Shown piece by piece: positions 9,100-18,305 of a DNA stretch of 64,000 nucleotides. The stretch covers positions 1 through 64,000 of the forward strand of contig CAMJBT010000002.1 of assembly GCA_946403965.1 (NCBI GenBank), in the 5' to 3' direction. This DNA is from an uncultured Pseudobutyrivibrio sp. (GTDB lineage Bacteria > Bacillota > Clostridia > Lachnospirales > Lachnospiraceae). The notes under the pieces are model-generated. The model had not been told where the DNA came from and ran no database searches. It saw nothing but the letters and a program-made list of their open reading frames with translations. The first letter of the stretch is position 1. Each line of letters opens with the position of its first letter. Made by a program: the position numbers and the translations under genes.

Positions 9100-9128
9100 G
9101 ACATTGGAGATTCCAATGTCTTTTTTTT
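9100..9128 (+). terminator. Intrinsic terminator after lgt
   Basis: An 8-bp perfect stem (GACATTGG / CCAATGTC) with a 5-nt loop is directly followed by eight Ts. Confidence 0.9.
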
Positions 9129-9230
9129 ATGTATTTTTTTATAGCTTTTTGCCCATATTGTGGGCTGACCCTCCACCTACCACCACATATGGAAAAGTCT
9201 CGAAAACATTGATTTTTCACGGTTTCTGGG

Positions 9231-9259
9231 TTGCGCAGAAAGGAAAATTAGTATAAAAT
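9231..9259 (+). promoter_or_regulatory. Promoter of the mraZ division cluster
   Basis: TTGCGC and TAAAAT are separated by 17 bp, about 90 nt upstream of mraZ and just ahead of the MraZ boxes. The -35 is a poor match to consensus, so the call is moderate. Confidence 0.5.
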
Positions 9260-9265
9260 GTAGTT

Positions 9266-9308
9266 AAAAGTGGAGGAAAGTGGAATAAAAGTGTCACAAA
9301 GTGGTGGA
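9266..9308 (+). promoter_or_regulatory. MraZ operator: four AAAGTG-type boxes
   Basis: Four direct copies of (A)AAGTGK occur with GTG at 9270, 9280, 9291 and 9301, a spacing of 10-11 bp, just downstream of the -10. This matches the tandem AAAGTGKN3 boxes described for MraZ in Mollicutes. MraZ, encoded right after, probably represses its own operon by covering the transcription start. Confidence 0.75.
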
Positions 9309-9348
9309 TTTGGAGACAGTCCGCTATTAAGGAAAGGAGGGGTGTCTC

Positions 9349-9780
9349 ATGTTCATGGGTGAATATAGTCATAATTTAGACGCGAAAAATCGTCTTATTA
9401 TGCCGGCAAAGTTCCGTGAACAATTGGGAGACCACTTCGTAGCAACAAAGGGACTTGATGGCTGCCTATTCGTTTATCCACTTAGCGAATGGCAGACAAT
9501 AGAAGAAAAGTTCCGCGAAATTCCACGAACCACCAAGGATGCTAGAAAGTTCTCGAGATTCTTCTTTGCAGGAGCAGCAGAGTGTGATATCGACAAGCAA
9601 GGAAGAGTTTTAATTCCAGCTACATTAAAGGAATATGCTGGAATTGATAAGGAAGTAGTTTCGGTAGGTGTTTTAAATCGAATTGAAATCTGGTCTAAGG
9701 AACGCTGGATAGAGGAAGGCACCTACGATGATATGGATGAAATTGCAGAACACATGGCAGAGTTAGGATTGGGAATCTAA
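9349..9780 (+). CDS. mraZ: Division/cell wall cluster transcriptional repressor MraZ
   Basis: The 143-aa protein contains two SpoVT/AbrB-like swapped-hairpin repeats: residues 1-50 ([20 protein letters not shown]) and about 75-120 ([20 protein letters not shown]). The DxxGRxxxPxxxR pattern occurs in both halves, as expected for the DNA-binding family. The start follows AAAGGAGG. The stop overlaps the rsmH start by one base. It probably autoregulates through the four boxes upstream. Confidence 0.96.
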   Translation: MFMGEYSHNLDAKNRLIMPAKFREQLGDHFVATKGLDGCLFVYPLSEWQTIEEKFREIPRTTKDARKFSRFFFAGAAECDIDKQGRVLIPATLKEYAGIDKEVVSVGVLNRIEIWSKERWIEEGTYDDMDEIAEHMAELGLGI

Positions 9781-10718
9781 TGGAGTTTAATCATTATTCA
9801 GTTCTCTTGCACGAGACAGTAGACAATTTAAATATCAAGCCAGATGGCATTTATGTTGATGGTACTCTTGGAGGAGGCGGTCATTCTTTCGAAATTGCCA
9901 GCCATCTGACTACTGGTCATCTATATGGCTTTGATCAGGATACTGATGCTCTTGCTGCGGCAGGTGAAAGGCTTAGCTGCTATGGAGATAAAGTTACCAG
10001 AATTCATAGCAATTATGAGTTTATGAAGGAACGTCTGGCAGAGCTTGGTGTCACAAAGGTTGACGGAATAATGCTTGACCTTGGTGTTTCCAGCTTTCAG
10101 CTTGATGAAGCTGATAGAGGTTTTACCTATAGAGTTGAAGATGCACCTTTAGATATGCGGATGGACAAGGATAATCCTATGACGGCTGCAGACATTGTAA
10201 ATACATATTCTGCAGAGGATTTGACCAGAGTCCTTTATACATATGGAGAAGAAAAATTCTCCAAACAGATTGTTAGAAACATCATAAAGGAGCGAGAAAA
10301 AGCTCCTATACTCACAGCTGGACAGCTTAACAAAATCATTGCTGAGAGTATTCCGAAGAAAGCTCAGGTAGGTCAGGGACATCCTTCAAAGAGAACCTAC
10401 CAGGCTCTTCGAATCGAATTGAACCGAGAGCTTACAGTTCTCGAAAATCATATTGATGACATGATTGAGCTACTTAATCCAGGTGGAAGGCTTTGCATAA
10501 TTACCTTCCATTCTCTGGAAGATAGAATTACAAAGGTAGCATTTAAAAGAAATGAAGATCCTTGCACATGCCCAAAGAATTTTCCGGTTTGTGTTTGTGG
10601 CAAGGTATCACAGGGGAAAGTAATTACAAGAAAGCCAATTCTTCCTAGTGAAGAAGAGCTTGAAGCCAATTCAAGATCTAAGAGTGCAAAGCTCAGAGTT
10701 TTTGAAAAAGCAAAGTAA
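9780..10718 (+). CDS. rsmH: 16S rRNA (cytosine1402-N4)-methyltransferase RsmH
   Basis: RsmH (MraW) methylates N4 of C1402 in the ribosomal P site, using SAM. The 312-aa length is normal. [10 protein letters not shown] near residues 28-37 is the SAM-binding loop, [17 protein letters not shown] follows near 100, and the C-terminal [12 protein letters not shown] and [19 protein letters not shown] blocks are diagnostic. The start ATG overlaps the mraZ stop (TAATG), so translation is coupled. This is its standard position in the cluster. Confidence 0.97.
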   Translation: MEFNHYSVLLHETVDNLNIKPDGIYVDGTLGGGGHSFEIASHLTTGHLYGFDQDTDALAAAGERLSCYGDKVTRIHSNYEFMKERLAELGVTKVDGIMLDLGVSSFQLDEADRGFTYRVEDAPLDMRMDKDNPMTAADIVNTYSAEDLTRVLYTYGEEKFSKQIVRNIIKEREKAPILTAGQLNKIIAESIPKKAQVGQGHPSKRTYQALRIELNRELTVLENHIDDMIELLNPGGRLCIITFHSLEDRITKVAFKRNEDPCTCPKNFPVCVCGKVSQGKVITRKPILPSEEELEANSRSKSAKLRVFEKAK

Positions 10719-10776
10719 AGGGAGTTTTTATAATACTAGATTTAATTTGCAAAAGAGCAATAGTTAGGAGTTATAA

Positions 10777-11265
10777 ATGCAGGAATTACAGTCATATTAT
10801 TATACACAGGGAAATGCAGTAAGAAAGCAACAAGAGGTATATGTACGTCCTGCTAGAAGTCTGCCTACAAGAGAACAGCGTGAACGAGAGAAGCGAGAGG
10901 ACGCAATTCGTCGTCAGAAAATTACTGATAGACGTCGTGCTGCCGCACTTAGAAAGAACAGAATATTAACAGGCTATATGATTATGGCCGTTGCACTTAC
11001 ATGTATTATGCTTGTTGGTTATGTAGCACTTCAGACAAATGTAACAACTAGAATGGATCACATTGCTGATCTTGAGAATGAGTTATCAACAGTAAAGGCA
11101 GACAACAAGGCGGCTGAAAGCAGAATAGCCACAACAACAAATCTTACCGATATCAAAGATAAAGCTATAAACGATTTAGGAATGGTGTATGCAACTAGCA
11201 GCCAAATAGTGTATTATAGTGTAGATGGTTCCGACTACATGTCGCAGTACCAGGATATTCCATAG
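10777..11265 (+). CDS. ftsL: FtsL-like cell division protein
   Basis: The 162-aa protein has a long, very basic cytoplasmic N-terminus (residues 1-65, rich in R and K) and one membrane helix at about 67-87 (ILTGYMIMAVALTCIMLVGY). An extracellular coiled coil follows (about 95-125). This is the DivIC/FtsL layout. Its place between rsmH and the class B PBP is the usual site of ftsL. Sequence identity in this family is too low for motif proof, so the call rests on architecture and order. In the divisome it would pair with the DivIC and FtsQ/DivIB proteins. Confidence 0.8.
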   Translation: MQELQSYYYTQGNAVRKQQEVYVRPARSLPTREQREREKREDAIRRQKITDRRRAAALRKNRILTGYMIMAVALTCIMLVGYVALQTNVTTRMDHIADLENELSTVKADNKAAESRIATTTNLTDIKDKAINDLGMVYATSSQIVYYSVDGSDYMSQYQDIP

Positions 11266-11277
11266 GAAGTACAGTAA

Positions 11278-13317
11278 ATGGCTAGCAGAAAACGAAGATT
11301 AAAACCAAATAAAAAAATACTTAAAAGAATGCAACGCAAGCTCTGGTTTATGTTCGGAGCTGTTTGTATTCTTTTTGTCATTCTAATAGGAAGAATAATG
11401 TACATCCAACATACAAGTGGGGATAAATATGAGAAGATAGTGCTTTCTCAGCAGCATTATGACAGTACAATCATACCATTCCAACGAGGTGATATTGTTG
11501 ATTCCAGAGGCACGGTTCTTGCCACTAGTGTGGATGTTTACAACGTTATCCTTGATTGTAAGGTGTTGAATGGAAATGATGAAAAGCACGAGGGTAGTGT
11601 TAAAGCTACAGTTAACCTTGTTGCGGATTGCTTTTCTGAAATAGACAAAGAGAAAATTGAGACTCAACTTGAGAAACATCCAAAGTCTCAGTATTATGTT
11701 TTAGCAAAGAAGGTTCCTTATGAGGAAATGGCAAAATTTGAGGAACTTAAAGCGGACGAGTCTAATAAAGACAAGATATATGGTATCTGGTTTGAAAAGG
11801 AATATATTCGCCAGTATCCATATGGCACACTTGCTGCATCTACAATTGGATATGCCAGCAGTGGTAATGTTGGTGTTATTGGCCTTGAGAACAAATATTC
11901 AAATGTATTAAACGGCATTAATGGCCGTACTTACGGATATTTGAATTCTGACAGCAACCTTGAGCAAACTACCATTGATGCCACCAGTGGAAACAATATT
12001 GTTCTTTCACTTGATGTTAACATTCAGACTATTGCTGAAAAAGCTATAGCAGATTTCAACAATGAAAAGCTTACTCAATGGAACATAGATCATCCTGATG
12101 AACCAAAGTCACAGGGCTCACTCCATACAGCAGCTCTTGTTATGAATCCTAAAACAGGAGAGATTCTTGCAATGGCTCAGTATCCATCCTTTGATTTGAA
12201 TAATCCAAGGGATTTATCTGCTTATTATTCAGAAGAACAATTGGCAGAGATGACCACAGAACAGAAGATGGATGAGCTTAATAAAATCTGGCAGAATTTT
12301 CCAATTACTTATACATACGAGCCAGGTTCTACATTCAAGCCTTTTACAGTTGCTATGGGACTCGAGTCTGGAGTGTTAAATGGAGACGAGACATACTTCT
12401 GTGATGGTGGTGAAATGATTTCAGGCTATCCAAAGATTGTAAAGTGTGTCGCTCATAGTAAGGGTGGACATGGAACTCAGACTATAGCAGATGCTCTTTC
12501 AAATTCATGTAACGATGCTTTGATGCAGATGGTTAGAGTTATTGGTCCTGATACATTTGCAGATTATCAGTCAATATTTGGTTTTGGACAAAAGACTGGA
12601 ATAGATCTTACCGGAGAGGCTAGTACAGCTGGCCTTATCTATAGTCGCGAGGATTTACATTCAGCAATCAATCTTGCTACTAATTCTTTTGGTCAGAACT
12701 TCAACACAACAATGATTCAGCTTGGATCAGGGTTCTGTTCTCTGGTAAATGGCGGAAATCTTTATGAGCCACACCTTGTTACAAAGATTACAGACTCAAA
12801 TGGAAATACACTTGAAGAGATTGAGCCTACAGTTTTAAAGAAAACCGTTTCATCTGAAGTTAGCGATATGATGAAGGAATATCTTCATTATGTTGTTTCC
12901 GACGGAACTGGAAAGACAGCAGGTGTTGATGGATACACTATTGGTGGAAAAACAGGTACTGCCGAAAAGCTTCCTCGTGGAAATCATAAGTATTTGGTTT
13001 CTTTTATTGGATTTGCTCCAGTTGAGGATCCACAGTTAGTTGTGTATGTTATTGTAGATGAGCCTGCAGTTGATGATCAGGCTCATAGTAGCTTTGCTCA
13101 GGAAATCGTTCATAATATTTTTGCGAATGCACTTCCATATTTGGGAGTTGAGTCTTCACTTACAGATGAAGAAGAACAGGCTGCAGCTGACGCACTTACC
13201 GAAGCAGCGCAGCAGTCTAATATAGATGAGGGCGTGGCTGAGGATACACCAGAAGGAGATGCATCTACAGCGGATCCAAACGCTACACCTGATAATGGTA
13301 ATGAAGAAAATAATTAA
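11278..13317 (+). CDS. Class B penicillin-binding protein, peptidoglycan transpeptidase (FtsI/PBP2B/SpoVD type)
   Basis: The 679-aa protein has a membrane anchor at about 22-42, an N-terminal PBP dimer domain, and a transpeptidase domain. The active-site motifs are EPGSTFKPFT (nucleophile serine), SNSCND (SxN) and GGKTGTAEK (KTG box). It cross-links septal peptidoglycan in complex with FtsW. No PASTA repeats follow, unlike SpoVD. The C-terminus ends in an acidic, low-complexity tail of about 45 residues (EEEQAAADAL...). The gene starts 12 nt after ftsL. Whether it serves division only or sporulation too cannot be told from sequence. Confidence 0.93.
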   Translation: MASRKRRLKPNKKILKRMQRKLWFMFGAVCILFVILIGRIMYIQHTSGDKYEKIVLSQQHYDSTIIPFQRGDIVDSRGTVLATSVDVYNVILDCKVLNGNDEKHEGSVKATVNLVADCFSEIDKEKIETQLEKHPKSQYYVLAKKVPYEEMAKFEELKADESNKDKIYGIWFEKEYIRQYPYGTLAASTIGYASSGNVGVIGLENKYSNVLNGINGRTYGYLNSDSNLEQTTIDATSGNNIVLSLDVNIQTIAEKAIADFNNEKLTQWNIDHPDEPKSQGSLHTAALVMNPKTGEILAMAQYPSFDLNNPRDLSAYYSEEQLAEMTTEQKMDELNKIWQNFPITYTYEPGSTFKPFTVAMGLESGVLNGDETYFCDGGEMISGYPKIVKCVAHSKGGHGTQTIADALSNSCNDALMQMVRVIGPDTFADYQSIFGFGQKTGIDLTGEASTAGLIYSREDLHSAINLATNSFGQNFNTTMIQLGSGFCSLVNGGNLYEPHLVTKITDSNGNTLEEIEPTVLKKTVSSEVSDMMKEYLHYVVSDGTGKTAGVDGYTIGGKTGTAEKLPRGNHKYLVSFIGFAPVEDPQLVVYVIVDEPAVDDQAHSSFAQEIVHNIFANALPYLGVESSLTDEEEQAAADALTEAAQQSNIDEGVAEDTPEGDASTADPNATPDNGNEENN

Positions 13318-13370
13318 TTTATAGATAGGCTGTAACGATTGTTTGTTGCAGCTGACTAAGGAGTTTTAAT

Positions 13371-14324
13371 ATGTTATATGTTTTTGTACCAATGATAATT
13401 TCATTTTTTATTGTTTTGGCTTTAGGTCCAGTTTGTATTCCACTTTTACGCAGACTTAAAATGGGAAATACAGAGCGTGAATACATCGAAGAGCACAAGC
13501 TCAAAAACGGTACACCATCTATGGGTGGAATAATGATTCTTGTTGCTTTTGCAGTTGTTTCTCTTGTATTTGCTTTCAGAAATAAGACAATGGAAATATA
13601 TCCAATCGTCTTTATGACTTTAGGTTTTGGAATTTTAGGATTTGTAGATGATTTGCTCAAGGCTTTAAAGAAGAGTTCAGATGGACTTAAGGCTTGGCAG
13701 AAAATGCTTGGACAAATCTTTCTTACAATTGCTTTTGCTATATACATGATATATTTTTCTGGAGTGTCTCTTGAAATTAGGATTCCAGCATCTGGTGCTT
13801 ATGTAGATATTAGCTGGCTTGCAGTTGTTGTTCTTTTCCTTGCAGTACTTGGAACAGTAAATGGTGCAAACTTTACAGATGGACTTGATGGACTTGCTAC
13901 TTCAGTTACACTTGCAATTGCAGGATTTTGGGGTGTTGTAGCCATGACATTAGGCTCTGATATTACACCTGCCATTGCTGCTATGATTGGTGCATTGTTT
14001 GGATTTTTGATGTTTAACGTTCACCCAGCAAAGATTTTTATGGGAGACACAGGCTCCCTTGCTCTTGGTGCATTTGTTGTTTCTACAGCTTATATGCTTC
14101 AGATGCCTATATTTATCATCATGGTTGCACTTATCTACCTTGTAGAGGTTCTTTCTGTTATTCTTCAGGTTGGTTATTTTAAGCTTACTCACGGAAAGAG
14201 AATTTTCAGAATGGCACCTATTCATCATCACTATGAGCTTGGTGGATGGTCAGAGGTTAAAGTTGTTGCAGTTTTCACTACTGTTACAATTTTCCTATGC
14301 ATATTTGCATACTATTTGGTCTAA
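13371..14324 (+). CDS. mraY: Phospho-N-acetylmuramoyl-pentapeptide-transferase
   Basis: MraY forms lipid I by transferring phospho-MurNAc-pentapeptide to undecaprenyl phosphate in the membrane. The 317-aa, roughly ten-helix protein shows FVDDLLK (Mg-binding aspartates), NFTDGLDGLATSV and FMGDTGSLALGAF, plus the late RMAPIHHHYELGGWSE loop. All are diagnostic. AAGGAG lies upstream of the start. It is the only lipid I or II enzyme in this cluster: murE, murF, murD, murG and murC are not here. Confidence 0.97.
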   Translation: MLYVFVPMIISFFIVLALGPVCIPLLRRLKMGNTEREYIEEHKLKNGTPSMGGIMILVAFAVVSLVFAFRNKTMEIYPIVFMTLGFGILGFVDDLLKALKKSSDGLKAWQKMLGQIFLTIAFAIYMIYFSGVSLEIRIPASGAYVDISWLAVVVLFLAVLGTVNGANFTDGLDGLATSVTLAIAGFWGVVAMTLGSDITPAIAAMIGALFGFLMFNVHPAKIFMGDTGSLALGAFVVSTAYMLQMPIFIIMVALIYLVEVLSVILQVGYFKLTHGKRIFRMAPIHHHYELGGWSEVKVVAVFTTVTIFLCIFAYYLV

Positions 14325-14342
14325 TAACTTGGGGGAGAGTAC

Positions 14343-15503
14343 ATGGCGAGAGATAGAGAGCTTGCGGCCTCTAGAAAGGAGGCACGAAAACGCAAGAAAA
14401 TTATAAGGCTGCTTAATTTTGATTATACCTTACTTTTGCTTATTATATTTATTTTGGCATTTGGCCTGGTAATGCTTTATAGTACTTCTGCCTATGCCGC
14501 GTCCCTAAGACAAGGAAATTCCATTTATTATCTTAAAAGACAGTTACAGGCAGTTTGCCTTGGTTTTGTAGGAATGTTCTTTACTACAAAAATAGATTAC
14601 AGAAGATGGTCAGCATTTGTTATACCTTTTTATTTGATTTCATTTATATTGTGTGCAATCGTAAATTTCGTCGGTGTTACAATCAACCAGTCTTCAAGAT
14701 GGCTTAGAATTGGCCCGATACAGTTTCAGCCATCTGAGCTTGCAAAAATTGCAGTTATACTTATGACTGCTTTCATTATCGAAAGATCACCGAAATCACT
14801 TAGAACATGGCAAGGAATATGTAAAGCTTTTGTCTTTACACTTCCTGTGTTCACCGCTGTTGCCATAAACAATCTTTCCACAGCTATTATCATTCTTGGT
14901 ATTGCCTTTTTTATGATTTTTATTGCTTCACCACAGATAAAGTTGTTCTTGGGAGCAGGTGGAATAGGTGTACTTTTAGTATTATTCTATATTACAAAAG
15001 CATCCTATAGAGCAGGACGTGTAGAGGCATGGCTTCATCCTGAAAACCATATAAAGGATGGTAAAGGCTATCAGACACTTCAAGGTTTGTATGCAATTGG
15101 TAGAGGTGGCCTTTTTGGAAAGGGGCTTGGCGGCAGTATGCAAAAATATATTGTGCCGGAAGCTCAAAATGATATGATTTTTTCCATTATTTGTGAAGAA
15201 CTTGGTGTCTTTGGTGCGGTTTGTATCATTCTTTTATTTATCCTTTTACTTTATAGATTGCTTTTTATTGCAAATCATGCAAAGGATTTGTTTGGTTCAT
15301 ATATTTGCATTGGAATTTTAGGTCATATTGCACTTCAGGTTGTTCTTAATATTGCAGTTGTTACAAATTCAATGCCAAATACTGGTGTCACCCTTCCGCT
15401 TATTAGTTACGGAGGTACTTCTGTGGCAATTCTTCTCACAGAGCTGGGATTAGCTCTCAGTGTGTCTAAGAACATGGAGTTTGAGGAGGATAAATATGAG
15501 TAG
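14343..15503 (+). CDS. ftsW: FtsW-type SEDS peptidoglycan polymerase
   Basis: The 386-aa protein has a basic cytoplasmic N-terminus and about ten membrane segments. SEDS-family blocks include LRIGPIQFQPSELAKI near residues 122-137, the catalytic-loop region around GKGLGGSMQKYIVPEAQNDM, and PNTGVTLPLISYGGTS near the end. FtsW polymerises septal glycan from lipid II together with its class B PBP, encoded two genes upstream. RodA is the alternative family member; the position in the division cluster favours FtsW. The stop overlaps the ftsQ start by 8 nt. Confidence 0.92.
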   Translation: MARDRELAASRKEARKRKKIIRLLNFDYTLLLLIIFILAFGLVMLYSTSAYAASLRQGNSIYYLKRQLQAVCLGFVGMFFTTKIDYRRWSAFVIPFYLISFILCAIVNFVGVTINQSSRWLRIGPIQFQPSELAKIAVILMTAFIIERSPKSLRTWQGICKAFVFTLPVFTAVAINNLSTAIIILGIAFFMIFIASPQIKLFLGAGGIGVLLVLFYITKASYRAGRVEAWLHPENHIKDGKGYQTLQGLYAIGRGGLFGKGLGGSMQKYIVPEAQNDMIFSIICEELGVFGAVCIILLFILLLYRLLFIANHAKDLFGSYICIGILGHIALQVVLNIAVVTNSMPNTGVTLPLISYGGTSVAILLTELGLALSVSKNMEFEEDKYE

Positions 15504-16323
15504 GAGACAAAAAAGAAGGCAGAGAAGAAACTTCTTTTTTGCCATAATAGAATGGTTGTTTGCACTTGTATTGCTTTTGATTATCACCGCAGGATTTGCT
15601 TATTTCCTATGTCCAATAAAAGAGGTAAAGGTTGAAGGTACAGACCTTTATACAGCAAAGGAAATACAAGAATATATTCTTGATGATGAATACTCTACAA
15701 ATGCAGTATATGCAACTGTAAAAAATAAGCTTTTTCCTAAAGGAGATGCTGAATTTATAGATTCATTTCAGGTTAAAATGACTGGAATGCATTCTATCAA
15801 AATCATATGTAATGAAAAGAAGATTTTAGGGTATGTAGTAGGAGATGATGGCAAGTACATCTATTTTAACTACAATGGTAAAATTGTTGAAATCAGCGAG
15901 ACTTTTGTTGATCGTGGTTATATGAAGGTTGAAGGAGTTAGCTGTGAAAGTCCTGAAATCGGATCAAAGCTTTCAATAGGAAAGACACAGATGGGGTATC
16001 TTTCATCATTGATAAAGATATTGCACAAGAATGATTTGATGCCAAATGTGGTTTCCTACGATGAAGAAGGACGAATAGTTTTATCATATGATGAATATAA
16101 TATTTCTTTGGGAAGTAGTGTTTACCTGGAGGAAAAAATCGATAGGGCTATGAGAATCATTCCACAGCTTGATGGAAGAAGAGGAACCCTTCATTTGGAA
16201 AATTATTCCAGTGCAAGTACAGATATTATCTTTGAAATGGACACAGAAGAGTCTCCAGAAGGCGCATCAGAGCCAGAAAGTGTAGAAGGTGAAGAAGGCG
16301 TAGAAGGGACAGAAGGTGAATAA
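15496..16323 (+). CDS. ftsQ: Cell division protein FtsQ/DivIB
   Basis: I place the start at ATG 15496, 12 codons inside the listed ORF, because GAGGA sits just ahead and the protein then begins with MSRRQKRRQRRN. The 275-aa protein has a short basic N-terminus, one membrane helix (about 15-37), and a POTRA domain starting at CPIKEVKVEGTDLYTAKEIQ. It closes with an acidic tail rich in E, S and G. It is a scaffold of the divisome with FtsL and DivIC. It is the last gene before the terminator at 16321; ftsZ has its own promoter. Confidence 0.85.
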   Translation: MSRRQKRRQRRNFFFAIIEWLFALVLLLIITAGFAYFLCPIKEVKVEGTDLYTAKEIQEYILDDEYSTNAVYATVKNKLFPKGDAEFIDSFQVKMTGMHSIKIICNEKKILGYVVGDDGKYIYFNYNGKIVEISETFVDRGYMKVEGVSCESPEIGSKLSIGKTQMGYLSSLIKILHKNDLMPNVVSYDEEGRIVLSYDEYNISLGSSVYLEEKIDRAMRIIPQLDGRRGTLHLENYSSASTDIIFEMDTEESPEGASEPESVEGEEGVEGTEGE

Positions 16324-16356
16324 GCCACAGTGACTATAATTGTGGCTTATTTGTTA
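16321..16356 (+). terminator. Intrinsic terminator after ftsQ
   Basis: A 9-bp perfect stem (TAAGCCACA / TGTGGCTTA) is followed by TTTGTTAT. It begins at the ftsQ stop codon and separates the mraZ operon from ftsZ. Confidence 0.75.
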
Positions 16357-16475
16357 TATTAGAACTTTGGGGAATATACAATATATTGTTGATAATTAGA
16401 ACAACAAATATACATATTGTATTTAACGGTATATAATAATTTTAGTAATAAATTGCAATTTTTGATAAAAAACGG

Positions 16476-16504
16476 TTGATTAATAGACTAAAAAAATATA
16501 ATAT
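16476..16504 (+). promoter_or_regulatory. Promoter of ftsZ
   Basis: TTGATT and TAATAT are spaced by 17 bp and give a leader of about 65 nt. The upstream 100 bp are very AT-rich and hold small inverted repeats (TTGTT/AACAA near 16390 and ACAATATATTGT), possible control sites. Confidence 0.65.
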
Positions 16505-16575
16505 TATATGTAGTATTTTGGTATTAGAGAATTTTTCGACCTCCCTTAGAGGTTTAATAAAAGGAGGATAAAGTT

Positions 16576-17802
16576 TTGATTAACATTACGACTGACGAGA
16601 CAGGTGCTCCTGTCAGAATCATTGTTGTTGGTGTCGGCGGAGCTGGCAACAATGCAGTAAAGCGTATGGTTGAAGAGGGTATTGGGGGAGTTGAGTTTAT
16701 TGGAATCAACACTGATAAGCAGGCACTTGATTTATGCAAGGCGCCTACTCTTTTAGCTATAGGTGAAAAAACAACAGGTGGAAAGGGCGCAGGCGCTAAT
16801 CCAGAAGTTGGTGCAAAATCAGCAGAGGAGAGTGCTGAGGATATTTCAGCTGCCATTAAGGGCGCTGATATGGTGTTCATCACATGTGGAATGGGCGGTG
16901 GCACAGGTACAGGTGCAGCTCCAGTAGTTGCTCGTATCGCAAAGGAACAGGGAATCCTTACAGTTGGTATCGTTACAAAGCCTTTCCAGTTTGAAGGAAA
17001 GCCACGTATGAACAATGCTCTTAGTGGTATTGAAAGATTAAAGGAGAGTGTTGATACTCTTATTGTTATCCCTAACCAGAAGCTTGTTGAAATCTGCAAC
17101 AAGTCTATGGGAATTGGCGAAAGCTTTAGAATGGCTGATGGTGTTTTACATCAGGCTGTTCAGGGGATCACAGATCTTATCACTAAGAATTCACTTATCA
17201 ACCTTGACTTCGCAGATGTTACAACTGTTATGAAGGATAAGGGCTTAGCGCACGTTGGTATCGGTTCAGCTAAGGGTGATGAGAAGGCTCTTGAGGCTGT
17301 TAAGGCAGCTGTTGCTTCTCCACTTCTTGAGACAAGCATTCAGGGTGCTACAGATGTCATCGTTAATATCTGTGGTGATGTTGGTCTTAATGATGCAAAC
17401 GAGGCTACATCTTATGTTCAGGATATGACAGGTGCAGATGCCAATATTATTCTTGGTATCACTGTTGATGATAATATGGATGACGAAGTATCTGTTACAG
17501 TTATTGCAACAGGTCTTGGTGAGCCAGCAAGCACACCAACAGGTGCATTCCGTACAAATTCTGGTATGGTATACAACACACAGCCTAGACAGTCTAGTGC
17601 TGATTTACTTGCAAGCATGCAGCGCACAGCAGCTCCTGCTAGCCAGTCAGGTGTTACAAACACACCACCAGTAATCAACAGATCAGTTACACCAGCTCCT
17701 TCACCAATTCAGAAGCCGGTAGCACCAGCTGCTCCTACAGAGAGCACAGTTCCAGAGCTCAATATTAAAATGCCAGACTTCATGAGTTCAATGAAGAAGT
17801 AA
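16576..17802 (+). CDS. ftsZ: Cell division GTPase FtsZ
   Basis: FtsZ polymerises into the Z-ring. The 408-aa protein has the GTP-binding glycine loops ([14 protein letters not shown] near residue 16 and the tubulin signature [13 protein letters not shown] near 113), the C-terminal tubulin-like domain to about 320, a P/T/S-rich linker, and the terminal peptide [13 protein letters not shown]. The start is TTG at 16576 with AAGGAGG 8 nt upstream; no in-frame ATG lies nearby. The gene is monocistronic between its own promoter and a strong terminator, and ftsA is not adjacent. Confidence 0.97.
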   Translation: MINITTDETGAPVRIIVVGVGGAGNNAVKRMVEEGIGGVEFIGINTDKQALDLCKAPTLLAIGEKTTGGKGAGANPEVGAKSAEESAEDISAAIKGADMVFITCGMGGGTGTGAAPVVARIAKEQGILTVGIVTKPFQFEGKPRMNNALSGIERLKESVDTLIVIPNQKLVEICNKSMGIGESFRMADGVLHQAVQGITDLITKNSLINLDFADVTTVMKDKGLAHVGIGSAKGDEKALEAVKAAVASPLLETSIQGATDVIVNICGDVGLNDANEATSYVQDMTGADANIILGITVDDNMDDEVSVTVIATGLGEPASTPTGAFRTNSGMVYNTQPRQSSADLLASMQRTAAPASQSGVTNTPPVINRSVTPAPSPIQKPVAPAAPTESTVPELNIKMPDFMSSMKK

Positions 17803-17832
17803 TGTTTCGCAAACTTAAATACTAGATTTTTA

Positions 17833-17862
17833 GGGTTAGCATTATTTGCTAACCCTTTTTTT
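17833..17862 (+). terminator. Intrinsic terminator after ftsZ
   Basis: An 8-bp perfect GC-rich stem (GGGTTAGC / GCTAACCC) with a 7-nt loop is followed by seven Ts. Confidence 0.92.
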
Positions 17863-17909
17863 GGTTCGTAAATCTCGATTTTATTTTAAAAATATTCTGA
17901 AAAAATGTA

Positions 17910-17938
17910 TTGACGTATGTGTATTGTGATGATATAGT
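17910..17938 (+). promoter_or_regulatory. Promoter of the trp operon
   Basis: TTGACG and TATAGT are separated by 17 bp, just before the T-box leader. Transcription would start near 17945. Confidence 0.8.
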
Positions 17939-17944
17939 TACTTC

Positions 17945-18238
17945 AACACTATAAAGTATTAAACCGATGAGGGAGAGGAGTACCTCTTCATGAGGCCTAA
18001 GAGAGAGCTGCGATGGTGGGATGCAGTGGGATAGTGATTTGGGAATGGACTCCTGAGGGCGTGAGGAAATAATGGTAAACATTAGAGTATTCCACGACGT
18101 AAGGCACACGTTAGTTGTCAGGGATATGATGGTATCCTGTTAAGAGCATGATTATTCATGAATTCAAGGTGGCACCGCGGAAAAGAATTTTCGTCCTTGA
18201 TAGAAACTATAATAAGGTTTCTATCAGGGACTTTTTTT
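17945..18238 (+). promoter_or_regulatory. Tryptophan T-box leader with terminator
   Basis: The leader senses uncharged tRNA-Trp. Stem I carries the AGTA and GAA S-turn strands, and the specifier codon TGG (Trp) lies at 18046-18048 inside GGGAATGGACTCC. The conserved T-box sequence AAGGTGGCACCGCGG is at 18166-18180; its TGGC bulge would pair with a tRNA ending GCCA. The competing terminator spans 18193-18238 (CTTGATAGAAAC with GTTTCTATCAGGG, then seven Ts). Uncharged tRNA-Trp should favour the antiterminator and turn on the trp genes. Boundaries are approximate. Confidence 0.95.
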
Positions 18239-18305
18239 ATTCGTTCTAATAATCTTGATATTTTAACAGGTATGTGTAACTGGCGTAGTAAAGGAGGAGA
18301 AAGAC

